A stretch of DNA of 34,125 bases, taken from assembly GCF_004349235.1 (NCBI RefSeq), contig NZ_SMKY01000075.1:1-34125 (forward strand). Reading direction: 5' to 3'. How positions within the stretch are numbered: the stretch's first letter is position 1; each line of letters starts with the position of its first letter. Below, one piece after another: positions 16,277-24,243 of this stretch. The DNA is from Actinomadura darangshiensis (lineage in GTDB: Bacteria > Actinomycetota > Actinomycetes > Streptosporangiales > Streptosporangiaceae). The notes beneath the pieces were generated by a model, which did no database searches, was not told the DNA's origin, and was given only the letters and a program-made list of their open reading frames with translations. Both the position numbers and the translations under genes were made by a program.

Positions 16277-17455
16277 GTGATCGAGATCAGGGACATCCCG
16301 GAGGCCGACGTCGGCCGCATGTTCGATCTTGCGGGAACGGTGTTCCACGTCGGCATCGAGGACGGCGACCTGGAACAGTACGGCTGGCCGCTCCAGCGCG
16401 CCGACCGCATCGGCGCCTTCGACGGCGCCACGATGGCCGGCCAGCTCGCGGCGATCCCCATGCGGCTCGCGGTTCCGGGCGCGATGCTCGACTGCTCGGC
16501 CGTCACGTTCGTCGGCGTCCTGCCGACGCACCGCCGCCGCGGGATCCTGACGTCCATGATGGACCGGATGTACGCCGACGCCATCGCGGCGGGCCGTCCG
16601 GTGGCCGCGCTCTGGGCGTCCCAGGGCGTCATCTACGGCCGGTACGGCTTCGGGCAGGCCACGCGTGCGATCGACCTGGAGGTCGACTCGTCGCGTCCGC
16701 TCGAACTTCGCACGGCCCCCGACGATCGTCCGCTGCGGCTGATCGACGCCGCGTCCGCGCCCGAGCTCCTGGGCCCGATTCACCTCCGGTCGCTGTCGGC
16801 GCGCCCGGGCGGCCTGGACCGCGACCCCGCGTGGTGGACGCGGTGGATCCTGCGGCCGGTCGACCGGGACGCCGCCGGGTACAGCGCCCCGCGCATCGTC
16901 CTCCACCCCGCCGGCTACGCGATCTACCGCGCCCACAAGCGGACGATTCGCGTCGCCGACCTCGTCGCCGACACCCCGCAGGCCGAGGCCGCGCTCTGGA
17001 GGTTCCTGGCCTCGATCGACCTGTCGTCCCGCATCGTGGTGCCGAACCGCCCGGTGGACGACCTGCTCCCGCACATGGCCGCCGACCCCGACCAGGTGAC
17101 CGTCACGAAGAACTTCGGGGCGCTCTGGCTGCGGCTGATCGATGTGCCGGCCGCCCTGCGCGCCCGCTCCTGGGCCACCGACGACACCTTCGTCCTGGAG
17201 ATCGGCGATCCGCGCATCCCGGGCAACGGCGGCCGCTGGCGCCTCGGCACCGGCGCCGCCGCCTGCGACCCGACCACGGACGCGCCGGACCTGAGCCTGA
17301 CCGCCGCCGACCTGGCCGCCGTCTACCTCGGCGGCACCGACCTCACCACACTGGTGCGCATCGGCACGGTGACCGAGCACACCCTGGGAGCCGCGGCCCG
17401 CCTGGCCGCCTCCCTGACCGTCCCACTGTCGCCGTACCTCAACGACGACTTCTAG
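16277..17455 (+). CDS. Eis-family GNAT N-acetyltransferase
   Basis: This 392-residue protein matches the Eis architecture: an N-terminal GNAT domain with the acetyl-CoA motif VLPTHRRRGIL (81-91), a second degenerate GNAT-like domain (about 150-290) and a sterol-carrier-like C-terminal domain. Y120 in the segment VIYGRYGFG corresponds to the catalytic tyrosine of Eis. The chain ends in Phe, as Eis does, where the terminal carboxylate serves as a base. Eis enzymes acetylate aminoglycosides or other amines at several positions. GTG 16277 is six bases after TACCGT (16265-16270), again a leaderless arrangement. The upstream in-frame extension overlaps the methyltransferase gene and is rejected. 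The substrate here is unknown. Confidence 0.9.
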   Translation: MIEIRDIPEADVGRMFDLAGTVFHVGIEDGDLEQYGWPLQRADRIGAFDGATMAGQLAAIPMRLAVPGAMLDCSAVTFVGVLPTHRRRGILTSMMDRMYADAIAAGRPVAALWASQGVIYGRYGFGQATRAIDLEVDSSRPLELRTAPDDRPLRLIDAASAPELLGPIHLRSLSARPGGLDRDPAWWTRWILRPVDRDAAGYSAPRIVLHPAGYAIYRAHKRTIRVADLVADTPQAEAALWRFLASIDLSSRIVVPNRPVDDLLPHMAADPDQVTVTKNFGALWLRLIDVPAALRARSWATDDTFVLEIGDPRIPGNGGRWRLGTGAAACDPTTDAPDLSLTAADLAAVYLGGTDLTTLVRIGTVTEHTLGAAARLAASLTVPLSPYLNDDF

Positions 17456-17459
17456 CGGA

Positions 17460-17473
17460 CCACCGCCCGGTGG
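17460..17473. terminator. Short hairpin between convergent Eis-like and DUF1906 genes
   Basis: CCACCG (17460-17465) and CGGTGG (17468-17473) can form a 6-bp stem in the 31-base convergent gap. The two-base loop is tight, so this is a weak call. Confidence 0.35.
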
Positions 17474-17486
17474 ACGGCGGCGTGGG

Positions 17487-18515
17487 CTAACGCCAGAAGA
17501 AGACCTTGGCGCTGGCCTTGCTGAGGGTGGCGTCGGCGGCGCCGTGGTGGAGCAGTTGGAAGCGCACCCGCTTGCCCTCCTCGACGGTGTCGGCGGCGAG
17601 GTTGTAGACGAGGTTGGTGGCGTCCCCGAACGAGGTGAAGTCCTGGACGGGGCCGATCTGGAACTTGCTCGTGTCCTCGATCTCCACCTCGACCACGCGG
17701 CCCTGGACGAGCGTGCCCGCGGGGACGCCGTCGAGGGTCACGGCGATGGACAGGCTGTACCGGGCGGACCCGGTCAGCAGGCTCGGGCCGCCCGGGTCGT
17801 TGTGCTGGTGCTCCTTGTCGGAGTACTCCTTGCTCCAGGTGACGTTCGTCCACGCGCCGGGGGCGAGTTCCTGCTCCTTGCCGCCGGTGCCGACGGACAC
17901 GTAGTCGGGCATGTCGTCTCCCTCGGGCGAGACGCCGACGCGCCACTGCCCGTAATCGCTCTTGACGCCGCGGTCGTAGTCGACGCCGACGCCGTTGATC
18001 GTGTGGTCGTTGGAGTACTGCTGGAGCTGCGCACGCGCGTCCCACTTGCCGCCGGACCAGGCGTACGTCTGCCAGCCGTAAGTGATCTTCTTCGCGTCGA
18101 ACGCGCGGTTGACCGGCCCGTGGCCGGCGTAGAGGCCGACCCGGTCGCGGCCGATCACCGACGCCGCGCCGTCCAGGTAGGCGTTGATCTCGTCCTGCTG
18201 GCCGGCGGAGGCGTCCCAGTCGGCGGCGAAGTAGATGGGACGGTCGTCCGGCATGCCGCACGCCTTCGCCTGCGCGGCGGCGTCCTTGGCGTCCGTGACG
18301 CCCGCGGACCGCCCGTCGAGGGGGCGCTTCGCGGTCGACTCCCACACGACCACCAGCCAGATGCCCGCGTCCGACAGGTCGTCGGCCTCCCCGCGGGTCA
18401 GGTTCTTGCCGGTCGTGTCGTGCGACAGGTAGCGGCACGCGAACTTCGCCCCGGCGCGTTTCAGCGCGGCCGCGCCAGGGCGCCCCCACGCGTAGTCGAC
18501 GCCGAAGACAGCCAT
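17487..18515 (-). CDS. DUF1906 glycoside-hydrolase-like protein with C-terminal beta domain
   Basis: This 342-residue protein has an N-terminal DUF1906 domain (about 1-195), a TIM-barrel relative of GH25 lysozymes. It begins AVFGVDYAWGRPG, with FACRYLSHDTTGKNLT and the strand IYFAADWDAS carrying acidic residues where GH25 enzymes have theirs. The second part (about 205-342) is rich in beta-strand patterns (YSLSIAVTLDG, GRVVEVEIED, RVRFQLLHH) and may be a carbohydrate- or receptor-binding sandwich. The ATG at 18515 follows GGAG. There is no signal peptide or membrane anchor, so it is either cytoplasmic, exported by a non-Sec route, or released by lysis. Cell-wall hydrolysis is inferred from the family only. 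Confidence 0.82.
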   Translation of the reverse strand: MAVFGVDYAWGRPGAAALKRAGAKFACRYLSHDTTGKNLTRGEADDLSDAGIWLVVVWESTAKRPLDGRSAGVTDAKDAAAQAKACGMPDDRPIYFAADWDASAGQQDEINAYLDGAASVIGRDRVGLYAGHGPVNRAFDAKKITYGWQTYAWSGGKWDARAQLQQYSNDHTINGVGVDYDRGVKSDYGQWRVGVSPEGDDMPDYVSVGTGGKEQELAPGAWTNVTWSKEYSDKEHQHNDPGGPSLLTGSARYSLSIAVTLDGVPAGTLVQGRVVEVEIEDTSKFQIGPVQDFTSFGDATNLVYNLAADTVEEGKRVRFQLLHHGAADATLSKASAKVFFWR

Positions 18516-18732
18516 GTCAACTCCATGGGTCGGGAGCTAGATCCTTGCCGATTCAACATGTTCTGCCCTTGGTCGTGCAGCGAATTCGCCATGTTCGCCG
18601 TCCGAAAGTGCCCTGCGGGTCAATACTCACTGTCTGTGACGACACGCCGACGTGACGTTAGGAGACCGGGGCGGCGCTCGCTACAACGGACGGTGTCCGC
18701 ATGAGAAGGCGCAGGCCACGGGGGGTTTCGTA

Positions 18733-19701
18733 GTGATCAGGACACTGAAGGGCCGCGGGCTGGTGCTGCTCACCGCCGCGCCGCTGCTCGGGGTCGTACC
18801 GATGGCGGCCGGGGCGTCCGCCGCCGGTCCTGGCGCGGGCGAGGGGCACCACGGTGCCGCGTCCAAGCCGCCGCCCCGGCCGCGCGCGCACGCCAAGCCC
18901 GCGCACAAGCCCACGAAGCACAAGCCCAAGCCCACGAAGCACAAGCCCACGAAGCACAAGGCGCACGGCGAGCAGGCCGCCGCCGTGACGCTCCGCACCA
19001 CCGGCCCGGGGAAGTCCGTGATCCCGGGACGGACGTACGAGTGGACGTTCAAGGTGACCGCCAAGGGCCCGAAGAAGTCCGGCAAGGCGGTGTTCCGGAC
19101 GACGCTGCCGAAGTCGCTGGCGTTCGTGTCGGGCGAGAAGGACTGCGCGTCCGAGGGGCGTCAGGTCGAGTGCGACCTCGGCACCCTGAAGAAGGGCGGG
19201 ACGGCCGCCGGCGCGATCAAGGCCAAGGTGTCCCGGCGGGCCGAGCCGGGGGCGAAGGTGAGCGTGCGCGGGACCGTCACTTGGGGGAAGGCCCGCGCCA
19301 CCCGGAGGTTCCCGGCCGTGCGCGTCGCCCGGACCGCCGACCTCGCGATCTCCAAGGCGGCGCCGACGACCGCGCGGGCGGGGGCGAAGATCCCGTATGC
19401 GATGAAGGTCCGCAATCTAGGTCCGTCCACCGCCGAGAACGTGACCGTCGAGTCGGCCGGCCCGATCAAGATCGTCGGACGGGACACCGCGTGCATCGCG
19501 CGGGGGCGCGGCTACGTGTGCTCGGTCGGGTCGCTGCGCAAGGGCGAGTCGCGGACCCTGCATCTCAAGGCCGAGCCGAGCGGGAACGTGCGGGCGGGGG
19601 CGGTCGTGCGGTCGTCCTGGACGGTCGTCTCCCCGACGACCGACCTGAACGAGGGCAACAACCGCACCACCGCCCGGACCAGGATCACCAAGCGGCGCTG
19701 A
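18733..19701 (+). CDS. Secreted Lys/His-rich protein with two DUF11-like domains
   Basis: This is a 322-residue export protein. GTG 18733 begins a classic Sec signal peptide (VIRTLKGRGLVLLTAAPLL, then an Ala-rich end near residue 32). The frame opens at 18652, but that start would bury the signal. Residues 45-80 are a Pro/Lys/His-rich spacer built on KPTKH repeats. Two beta-sandwich domains of the DUF11 type follow (about 85-195 and 200-318), each with one cysteine pair (KDC...VEC and TAC...YVC) likely to form a disulphide. The second ends TDLNEGNNRT, the usual DUF11 terminal motif. No sortase motif or membrane anchor is seen. The cationic spacer may bind the anionic cell wall. The function is unknown. 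Confidence 0.75.
   Translation: MIRTLKGRGLVLLTAAPLLGVVPMAAGASAAGPGAGEGHHGAASKPPPRPRAHAKPAHKPTKHKPKPTKHKPTKHKAHGEQAAAVTLRTTGPGKSVIPGRTYEWTFKVTAKGPKKSGKAVFRTTLPKSLAFVSGEKDCASEGRQVECDLGTLKKGGTAAGAIKAKVSRRAEPGAKVSVRGTVTWGKARATRRFPAVRVARTADLAISKAAPTTARAGAKIPYAMKVRNLGPSTAENVTVESAGPIKIVGRDTACIARGRGYVCSVGSLRKGESRTLHLKAEPSGNVRAGAVVRSSWTVVSPTTDLNEGNNRTTARTRITKRR
18907..18957 (+). repeat. 15-bp coding repeat (KPTKH)
   Basis: AAGCCCACGAAGCAC occurs three times (18907-18921, 18928-18942, 18943-18957), the first two separated by six bases. It encodes the KPTKH units of the cell-wall-type spacer. Identical DNA copies suggest recent slippage expansion. Confidence 0.93.
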
Positions 19702-19743
19702 CCCGCGGCGCGGCCGCCGCCGGTTTCGTACGAGGATGGGGTC

Positions 19744-20670
19744 ATGCGACTTCGGATCTTCACTGAGCCCCAGCAGGGGGCGAGCTACGAGACACAACTG
19801 GCCGTTGCCAAGGCGGCCGAGGACCTCGGCTTCGACGCGTACTTCCGCTCGGACCACTACGTCAAGATGGGCGACGTGACCGGGGAGCCGGGCCCGTCCG
19901 ACTCCTGGGTCACCCTGGGCGCGCTGGCCAGGGAGACGAGCCGGATCAGGCTCGGCACGCTGGTCACGGCCGCGACATTCCGGTATCCGGGCCCGCTCGC
20001 GATCTCGGTCGCGCAGGTCGACCAGATGAGCGGCGGACGCGTCGACCTCGGGCTCGGCACCGGCTGGTTCGAGCAGGAGCACACCGCTTACGGCATCCCG
20101 TTCCCGAGCCTGGGGGAGCGGTTCGAGCGGCTGGAGGAGCAGCTCGAGATCCTCACCGGGCTGTGGGGGACGCCGGACGGGGACACCTACTCGTTCAGCG
20201 GGAAGCACTACGCGCTGGCGGACTCGCCCGCGCTGCCCAAGCCGGCCCAGGCGGGCGGCCCGCCGATCATCATCGGCGGGATCGGGGCGAAGCGGACGCC
20301 GCGGCTTGCGGCCCGCTACGCCGACGAGTACAACGTCCCGTTCCACCAGGTCGAGGACACCGGCGCCGCGTTCGACCGGGTCCGGGCGGCGTGCGCGGAG
20401 GCGGGCCGGACGAGGCCGGTCGTCTACTCGGCCGCGCAGGTCGTCTGCTGCGGGCGGGACGAGGCCGAGCTGGAGCGCCGCGCCGGCGCCATCGGGCGGC
20501 AGGTCTCCGAGCTGCGCGGCAACGGCCTCGCCGGCACCCCGGCGGAGCTGGTCGACAAGATCGGCCGGTTCGGCGAGCTGGGGGCGGAGTGCGTCTACCT
20601 GCAGGTTCTCGATCTCCATGACCTGGAGCACCTGGAGCTGCTGGCCTCGGAAGTGCTGAGCAAGGTCTGA
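19744..20670 (+). CDS. LLM-class F420-dependent oxidoreductase
   Basis: This 308-residue luciferase-like TIM-barrel protein opens MRLRIFTEPQQGASYETQ. It has AAEDLGFDAYFRSDHYVKMGD, RIRLGTLVTAATFRYPGPLAISVAQ, DQMSGGRVDLGLGTGWFEQEH and PPIIIGGIGAKRTPRLAARYAD, a set typical of the actinobacterial F420 subfamily often labelled TIGR03560. It probably uses F420H2 to reduce a small organic substrate or F420 to oxidise one. ATG 19744 follows GAGGATGGGG. The gene stands alone between the secreted protein and a strong bidirectional terminator. It is only distantly similar to the LLM protein at 7492-8403. The substrate is unknown. Confidence 0.88.
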   Translation: MRLRIFTEPQQGASYETQLAVAKAAEDLGFDAYFRSDHYVKMGDVTGEPGPSDSWVTLGALARETSRIRLGTLVTAATFRYPGPLAISVAQVDQMSGGRVDLGLGTGWFEQEHTAYGIPFPSLGERFERLEEQLEILTGLWGTPDGDTYSFSGKHYALADSPALPKPAQAGGPPIIIGGIGAKRTPRLAARYADEYNVPFHQVEDTGAAFDRVRAACAEAGRTRPVVYSAAQVVCCGRDEAELERRAGAIGRQVSELRGNGLAGTPAELVDKIGRFGELGAECVYLQVLDLHDLEHLELLASEVLSKV

Positions 20671-20677
20671 CATGCCG

Positions 20678-20716
20678 GAAGCCCGCGGCGGGGGGAGTCC
20701 CCACGCCGCGGGCTTC
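20678..20716. terminator. Strong bidirectional terminator
   Basis: GAAGCCCGCGGCG (20678-20690) and CGCCGCGGGCTTC (20704-20716) form a perfect 13-bp stem, and the loop can add GGGG/CCCC pairs. The hairpin lies between the convergent oxidoreductase stop (20670) and the exporter stop (20726), so it probably ends both transcripts. Confidence 0.9.
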
Positions 20717-20725
20717 TTCGTCCGG

Positions 20726-22432
20726 TCAGGCGGTCTCCTCTTCCGGGCGGGCATGCATCGGCAGCAGGAACGTCGCCAGGAAGCTGAGGCCGAGGAGCCC
20801 GGCCTCGACCAACAGCGTGATCTTCATGGCGTCGCTGAACCCGACCTTGGCCGAGTGCTCGCCGGCGTCCGCGACCGCCTTCTGGACGGCGGGCGCGGAC
20901 TGCGGCGCGGCGGCGACGGCGGCCTTGACGCCGTCCTGGAGGCGCACGCAGGACGCCGGGGTCTTCTGAGCGTCCTTGGCGGTGGCGCGGTCGTGGCCGC
21001 AGTCGCGCAGGCCGGCCACGACGCGGTCCTGCTGCGCGGCGGGCACGGACGCGGCGGCGAGGTCCTTGCGCAGCCCGGCGGCGCCGTCGTCGGCCGCGGT
21101 CGCGACGTGCCCGCCCAGCAGGCCGAAGAAGATCGTCCCGAGCACGGCGGCGCCGAGCGCGCTGCCGAGCTGCTGGACGGCGGTGAGCGTGCCGCCCGCC
21201 GAGCCGGTCTCCTCCGGCTCGACGCCCGCCAGCACGGTGTCGAAGAACGGCCCCATCAGCAGGCCCATGCCGAGGCCGGTCACGGTCAGAGCGGGGATGA
21301 GCTGCCACGGGGTCACCTCGACGCCGGCGTACTGCAGCGTCGCGTAGAGCCCGAGGATGCCGGCCGCCATGATGACGGCGCCCGCGTGGATCACCGCGCG
21401 GCCGAAGCGCTGCACGGCCTGCATGACGCCGAAGCCGATGATGATGCCGGCCGACCAGGGGATCTGCGCGAGGCCCGCCTTGAGCGGGGAGTAGCCGAGG
21501 CCGAGCTGGAAGAACAGCGACAGCACGAGCCCGAGGCCCGCCACGCCGGAGAAGAACACCACGCCGAGGACGAGCCCGCCGGTGAAGCCGCGCTTGCGGA
21601 ACAGGCTCGGGACGATCAGCGGGTCGCCGCCGGCGCGCTGCTTGCGGGTCTCGTACCAGGTGAACAGGCCCCAGACGACGAGGGAGGCGGCCATCATGGC
21701 GAACGTCCAGGCGGGCCAGTCGTGCTCGCGGCCCTGGACGAGCGGGTAGATCAGCAGGCCGGCGCCGAGGGACGCCAGCGCGGCGCCGGTGAGGTCGAGG
21801 CGGGTCGCGTGCTCGGCGCGCCCGGCGGGCAGGTACTTCAGCCCGGCCAGCACGGCGGCGGCGCCGATCGGCAGGTTGATCAGGAAGATCATCCGCCAGC
21901 CGGTGCCGAACAGGTCGGCGTCGATCAGCCAGCCGGCCAGCACCGGGCCGCCGACCGACGACAGGCCCATCACGGGGCCGAACATGGCGAACGCGGCGCC
22001 CATCTCCTTGGCGGCGAACATCTGCTTGATCATCCCGATGCCCTGCGGCAGCATCAGCGCGCCGAACAGGCCCTGCACGGCGCGGGCGCCGATGAGCATC
22101 CCGGGGGAGACGGCGACGCCGCACAGCAGCGAGCCGACCGTGAAGCCGGCCGCGCCGATGACGAACATCCGCTTGCGCCCGTAGAGGTCGCCGAGGCGTC
22201 CGCCGGTGATGAGCCCGACGGCCATGGCGAGGGTGTATCCGGCGGCGAGCCACTGGATGGTGGTGGCGGAGCCGCCGAGCTCGGCGCGGATCGTGGGGGC
22301 GGCGATGTTGGTGATCAGCGCGTCCAGCATGTCCATGATCTCGCCGGCGAGGATCACGAACAGGGCGACCCAGCGCCAGCGGTAGCCGGCGTCCGCGGTG
22401 CCCCGCGCGGGGGACGTCAATGTGTCGGTCAT
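20726..22432 (-). CDS. DHA2-family MFS multidrug exporter, TetR-linked
   Basis: This 568-residue, 14-helix drug:H+ antiporter shows LDALITNIAAPTI in helix 1, GGRLGDLYGRKRMFV after helix 2 (motif A) and GPVMGLSSVGGPVLAGWL in helix 5 (motif C). Between the last two helices lies an extra hydrophilic segment of about 95 residues (rich in Ala, Asp and Gln, with two Cys), probably extracellular. The related exporter at 8523-9989 lacks it. ATG 22432 is chosen over ATG 22438 because GGAG stands six bases before it. The gene is divergent from a TetR regulator and has a near-consensus promoter buried in palindromes, the usual arrangement for efflux induced by its own substrate. The substrate is not identified. 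Confidence 0.92.
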   Translation of the reverse strand: MTDTLTSPARGTADAGYRWRWVALFVILAGEIMDMLDALITNIAAPTIRAELGGSATTIQWLAAGYTLAMAVGLITGGRLGDLYGRKRMFVIGAAGFTVGSLLCGVAVSPGMLIGARAVQGLFGALMLPQGIGMIKQMFAAKEMGAAFAMFGPVMGLSSVGGPVLAGWLIDADLFGTGWRMIFLINLPIGAAAVLAGLKYLPAGRAEHATRLDLTGAALASLGAGLLIYPLVQGREHDWPAWTFAMMAASLVVWGLFTWYETRKQRAGGDPLIVPSLFRKRGFTGGLVLGVVFFSGVAGLGLVLSLFFQLGLGYSPLKAGLAQIPWSAGIIIGFGVMQAVQRFGRAVIHAGAVIMAAGILGLYATLQYAGVEVTPWQLIPALTVTGLGMGLLMGPFFDTVLAGVEPEETGSAGGTLTAVQQLGSALGAAVLGTIFFGLLGGHVATAADDGAAGLRKDLAAASVPAAQQDRVVAGLRDCGHDRATAKDAQKTPASCVRLQDGVKAAVAAAPQSAPAVQKAVADAGEHSAKVGFSDAMKITLLVEAGLLGLSFLATFLLPMHARPEEETA

Positions 22433-22445
22433 GACCATCTCCGAA

Positions 22446-22518
22446 GAACGGTGTTCGTTGCTTACGAACAACGTTCTATGGCCGAACCTTGTTCGTGTCA
22501 AGTACGATGTTCGTGTCG
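22446..22518 (-). promoter_or_regulatory. Exporter promoter with GTTCGT-type operators
   Basis: On the minus strand TTGACA (22501-22496) and TAGAAC (22478-22473) are separated by 17 bases. A 31-bp near-perfect palindrome centred on 22461 (GAACG-N2-GTTCGT, then ACGAAC-N2-CGTTC) covers the -10 and transcription start. On the plus strand two further TGTTCGTGTC direct repeats (22490-22499 and 22508-22517, 18 bases apart) flank the -35. These look like multiple binding sites of one repressor. Confidence 0.8.
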
Positions 22519-22548
22519 CATCAGATTCTCTCTCTAGTAGAGAAGATA

Positions 22549-22582
22549 TATCGCGTTTCGCGATAGTCAAGATGTATCGCGA
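22549..22582 (+). promoter_or_regulatory. TATCGCG palindrome upstream of tetR-type gene
   Basis: TATCGCG (22549-22555) and CGCGATA (22559-22565) form a perfect palindrome with a TTT centre, and a third half-site TATCGCGA follows at 22575-22582. TATCGCG-type palindromes are frequent TetR-family operators. Just upstream TCTCTA-G-TAGAGA (22531-22543) is another perfect palindrome. These sites lie between the exporter promoter and the regulator start and suggest autoregulation. Confidence 0.7.
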
Positions 22583-22599
22583 GATTGGGAGGACCCGAC

Positions 22600-23346
22600 G
22601 TGGCCACCACACGCCCGGAACCGGAGCTGCCGACGCCGCCCGGACGTAAGCCGCGCAGGACCGCGCCGCCCAGGCAGCCGCTCACCCAGGAGTTCATCGT
22701 CGACACGGCGATCCGCGTCCTGGACGCCGAGGGGCTGGAGGCGGTGACCATGCGCCGCGTCGCGCAGGAGCTCGGGACCGGCCCGGCCTCCCTCTACGCC
22801 CACGTCTCGGGCAAGGAGGAGCTGCGCGAGCTGATGCTCGACCGGGTCGCCGCCGAGATCAGGCTCCCCGTCCCCGACCCGGAGCGCTGGCAGGAGCAGC
22901 TGCACGAGCTGGCGAGCGAGATCCGCCGCGTCTTCACCTCGCACCGCGACATCGCCATGGTGTCCATGGGGATGGTCCCGACCGGCCCGCACCTGCTGGA
23001 CGTCGCGGAGGCGCAACTCGCGCTGATGAGGGCGGGCGGCGTCCCGAAAGAGATCGCGGGCATCGCCGTGGACACCCTGGGCATGTTCCTCGACGCGGGC
23101 GCCATCGAGGACACGATCCATCTGACGAAGGCGCCCCCCGGCGCGGACCCCTGGGAGTACTTCCAGAAGTACATCGGGGAGGTCCGCGCGTACTTCAACG
23201 CCCTGCCGCCGGATCGCTATCCCGTCGTGAGCGGGATGGTGGACGAGCTCATCGCGATGGACGGCGAGCAGCGGTTCGAGTTCGGCCTCGGCCTCCTCGT
23301 CCGGGGCATCGCGTCCTACGTCGAGGACGAGGAACGCCCCGGTTAG
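22600..23346 (+). CDS. TetR-family transcriptional regulator
   Basis: This 248-residue regulator has a Pro/Arg-rich N-terminal tail (1-28) and then a TetR helix-turn-helix domain (about 30-80, TMRRVAQELGTGPASLYAHVSGKEEL). Its helical ligand/dimer domain resembles the tetracycline-repressor C-terminal type. GTG 22600 follows GGGAGG. It is divergent from the DHA2 exporter, so it most likely represses that exporter and itself and releases DNA on binding the exported drug. Two unlike palindrome families lie in the shared intergenic region, so which one it binds is open. The 3' end overlaps the end of the macrodomain gene on the other strand by four bases, stop codons included. Confidence 0.92.
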   Translation: MATTRPEPELPTPPGRKPRRTAPPRQPLTQEFIVDTAIRVLDAEGLEAVTMRRVAQELGTGPASLYAHVSGKEELRELMLDRVAAEIRLPVPDPERWQEQLHELASEIRRVFTSHRDIAMVSMGMVPTGPHLLDVAEAQLALMRAGGVPKEIAGIAVDTLGMFLDAGAIEDTIHLTKAPPGADPWEYFQKYIGEVRAYFNALPPDRYPVVSGMVDELIAMDGEQRFEFGLGLLVRGIASYVEDEERPG

Positions 23347-24167
23347 GCGAAGACGTGCTGGAAGGCGGTGTGCCTGGGGGAGCCCTTGGCGGTGTCCCAG
23401 ACGGCGAAGACGACGTGCTCGAACCGTCCGGCGAACTCTCCGCCCGGACGCAGCGGCTCTGCGAACGCCTCGGCGACCTCTGCCGGGTCGTTGCGGAACA
23501 CGCCGCAGCCCCAGGCGCCGAGAACGAGCCGGCTGTGCCCGTTGGCCAGTGCCACGGCGAGGACCTTGCGGGCCCGCAGCCGCAGGACGGCGGGGATCTG
23601 CTCGGCCTTGGCGGCGTCCCGGATCGCGCCGCGATTCGGTGCGGGCGACGTCAGGAAGGCGACGTCGTACGGCTCCTCAAGCAGGCGGCCGGAGTCGTCC
23701 CGGAACACCGGAACGTCGGGCGAGTAGATCATGTGGTCGCTGTAGAGGAGATCGCCTTGCGCGCGGTGGAAGTCGTAGAACTCCCTGGCCGACCGCAACG
23801 TCTCGTACAGGCCGGACGAGCGTGCCAGCCCTTCTTCCTGGGCGTGCGCTCCGTTCAGGAACCCGCCGCCCGGGTTCTTCGCCGAGGCGAAGTTGAGGGC
23901 GAACGGGACCGTCCCTTGGCCGCGCAGCCGGTGCGCGGCGGCGAGCGTCGTCTCGTCGGTGACCTCGATGCGGGTCTCGGCGCCGGCCGCGGGGAGGTCC
24001 GCGAGGAGCGCGTCCAGTTCGGCTGGCCGGTATAGGACAGTGCGCCGGACCGCGGCGGCGAGGCCCGCGGCGATCGAGACGGTGCGGCCCGAGGGGCCCG
24101 GATAGTCGCCGCGCTCGAGGATGGCCACGGTCTCCTGCGCGGTCGTCCGGCGGGGATGTCTGCTCAT
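23343..24167 (-). CDS. TIGR02452-family macrodomain protein (microbial-type PARG)
   Basis: This 274-residue protein of the TIGR02452 family is a macrodomain fold related to bacterial-type poly(ADP-ribose) glycohydrolase. It has the PARG signature: PGGG at 99-102 and QEE at 110-112 within NPGGGFLNGAHAQEE, where the second Glu of QEE is the expected catalytic acid. DVAFLTSPAPNRGA and LVLGAWGCGVFRNDP are the other ADP-ribose-binding segments. It would remove ADP-ribose from proteins or nucleic acids in the cytoplasm. ATG 24167 gives the usual family length with the conserved N-terminal helix (TTAQETVAIL). It is divergent from the DUF3152 gene across 76 bases and convergent with tetR. No ADP-ribosyltransferase gene is visible nearby. 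Confidence 0.88.
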   Translation of the reverse strand: MSRHPRRTTAQETVAILERGDYPGPSGRTVSIAAGLAAAVRRTVLYRPAELDALLADLPAAGAETRIEVTDETTLAAAHRLRGQGTVPFALNFASAKNPGGGFLNGAHAQEEGLARSSGLYETLRSAREFYDFHRAQGDLLYSDHMIYSPDVPVFRDDSGRLLEEPYDVAFLTSPAPNRGAIRDAAKAEQIPAVLRLRARKVLAVALANGHSRLVLGAWGCGVFRNDPAEVAEAFAEPLRPGGEFAGRFEHVVFAVWDTAKGSPRHTAFQHVFA

Positions 24168-24214
24168 GTCGCCTCGGATTCTGCTGGCCGGGCGAACCCG
24201 ACCGCAAACCCTTT

Positions 24215-24223
24215 TATGATCAT
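24215..24223 (+). promoter_or_regulatory. -10 element TATGAT with ATGATCAT palindrome
   Basis: In the 76-base divergent gap, TATGAT (24215-24220) is a near-consensus -10 for the DUF3152 gene. It overlaps the perfect 8-bp palindrome ATGATCAT (24216-24223). No convincing -35 is seen. The macrodomain gene must also be driven from this gap. Confidence 0.5.
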
Positions 24224-24243
24224 TTCTGGCATGCTGGCCCCCC

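Noticed and set aside
17487..18515. Prophage remnant suggested by the lysozyme-like gene
   Set aside because: No integrase, capsid, tail or holin gene is present, and flanking genes are ordinary chromosomal families.
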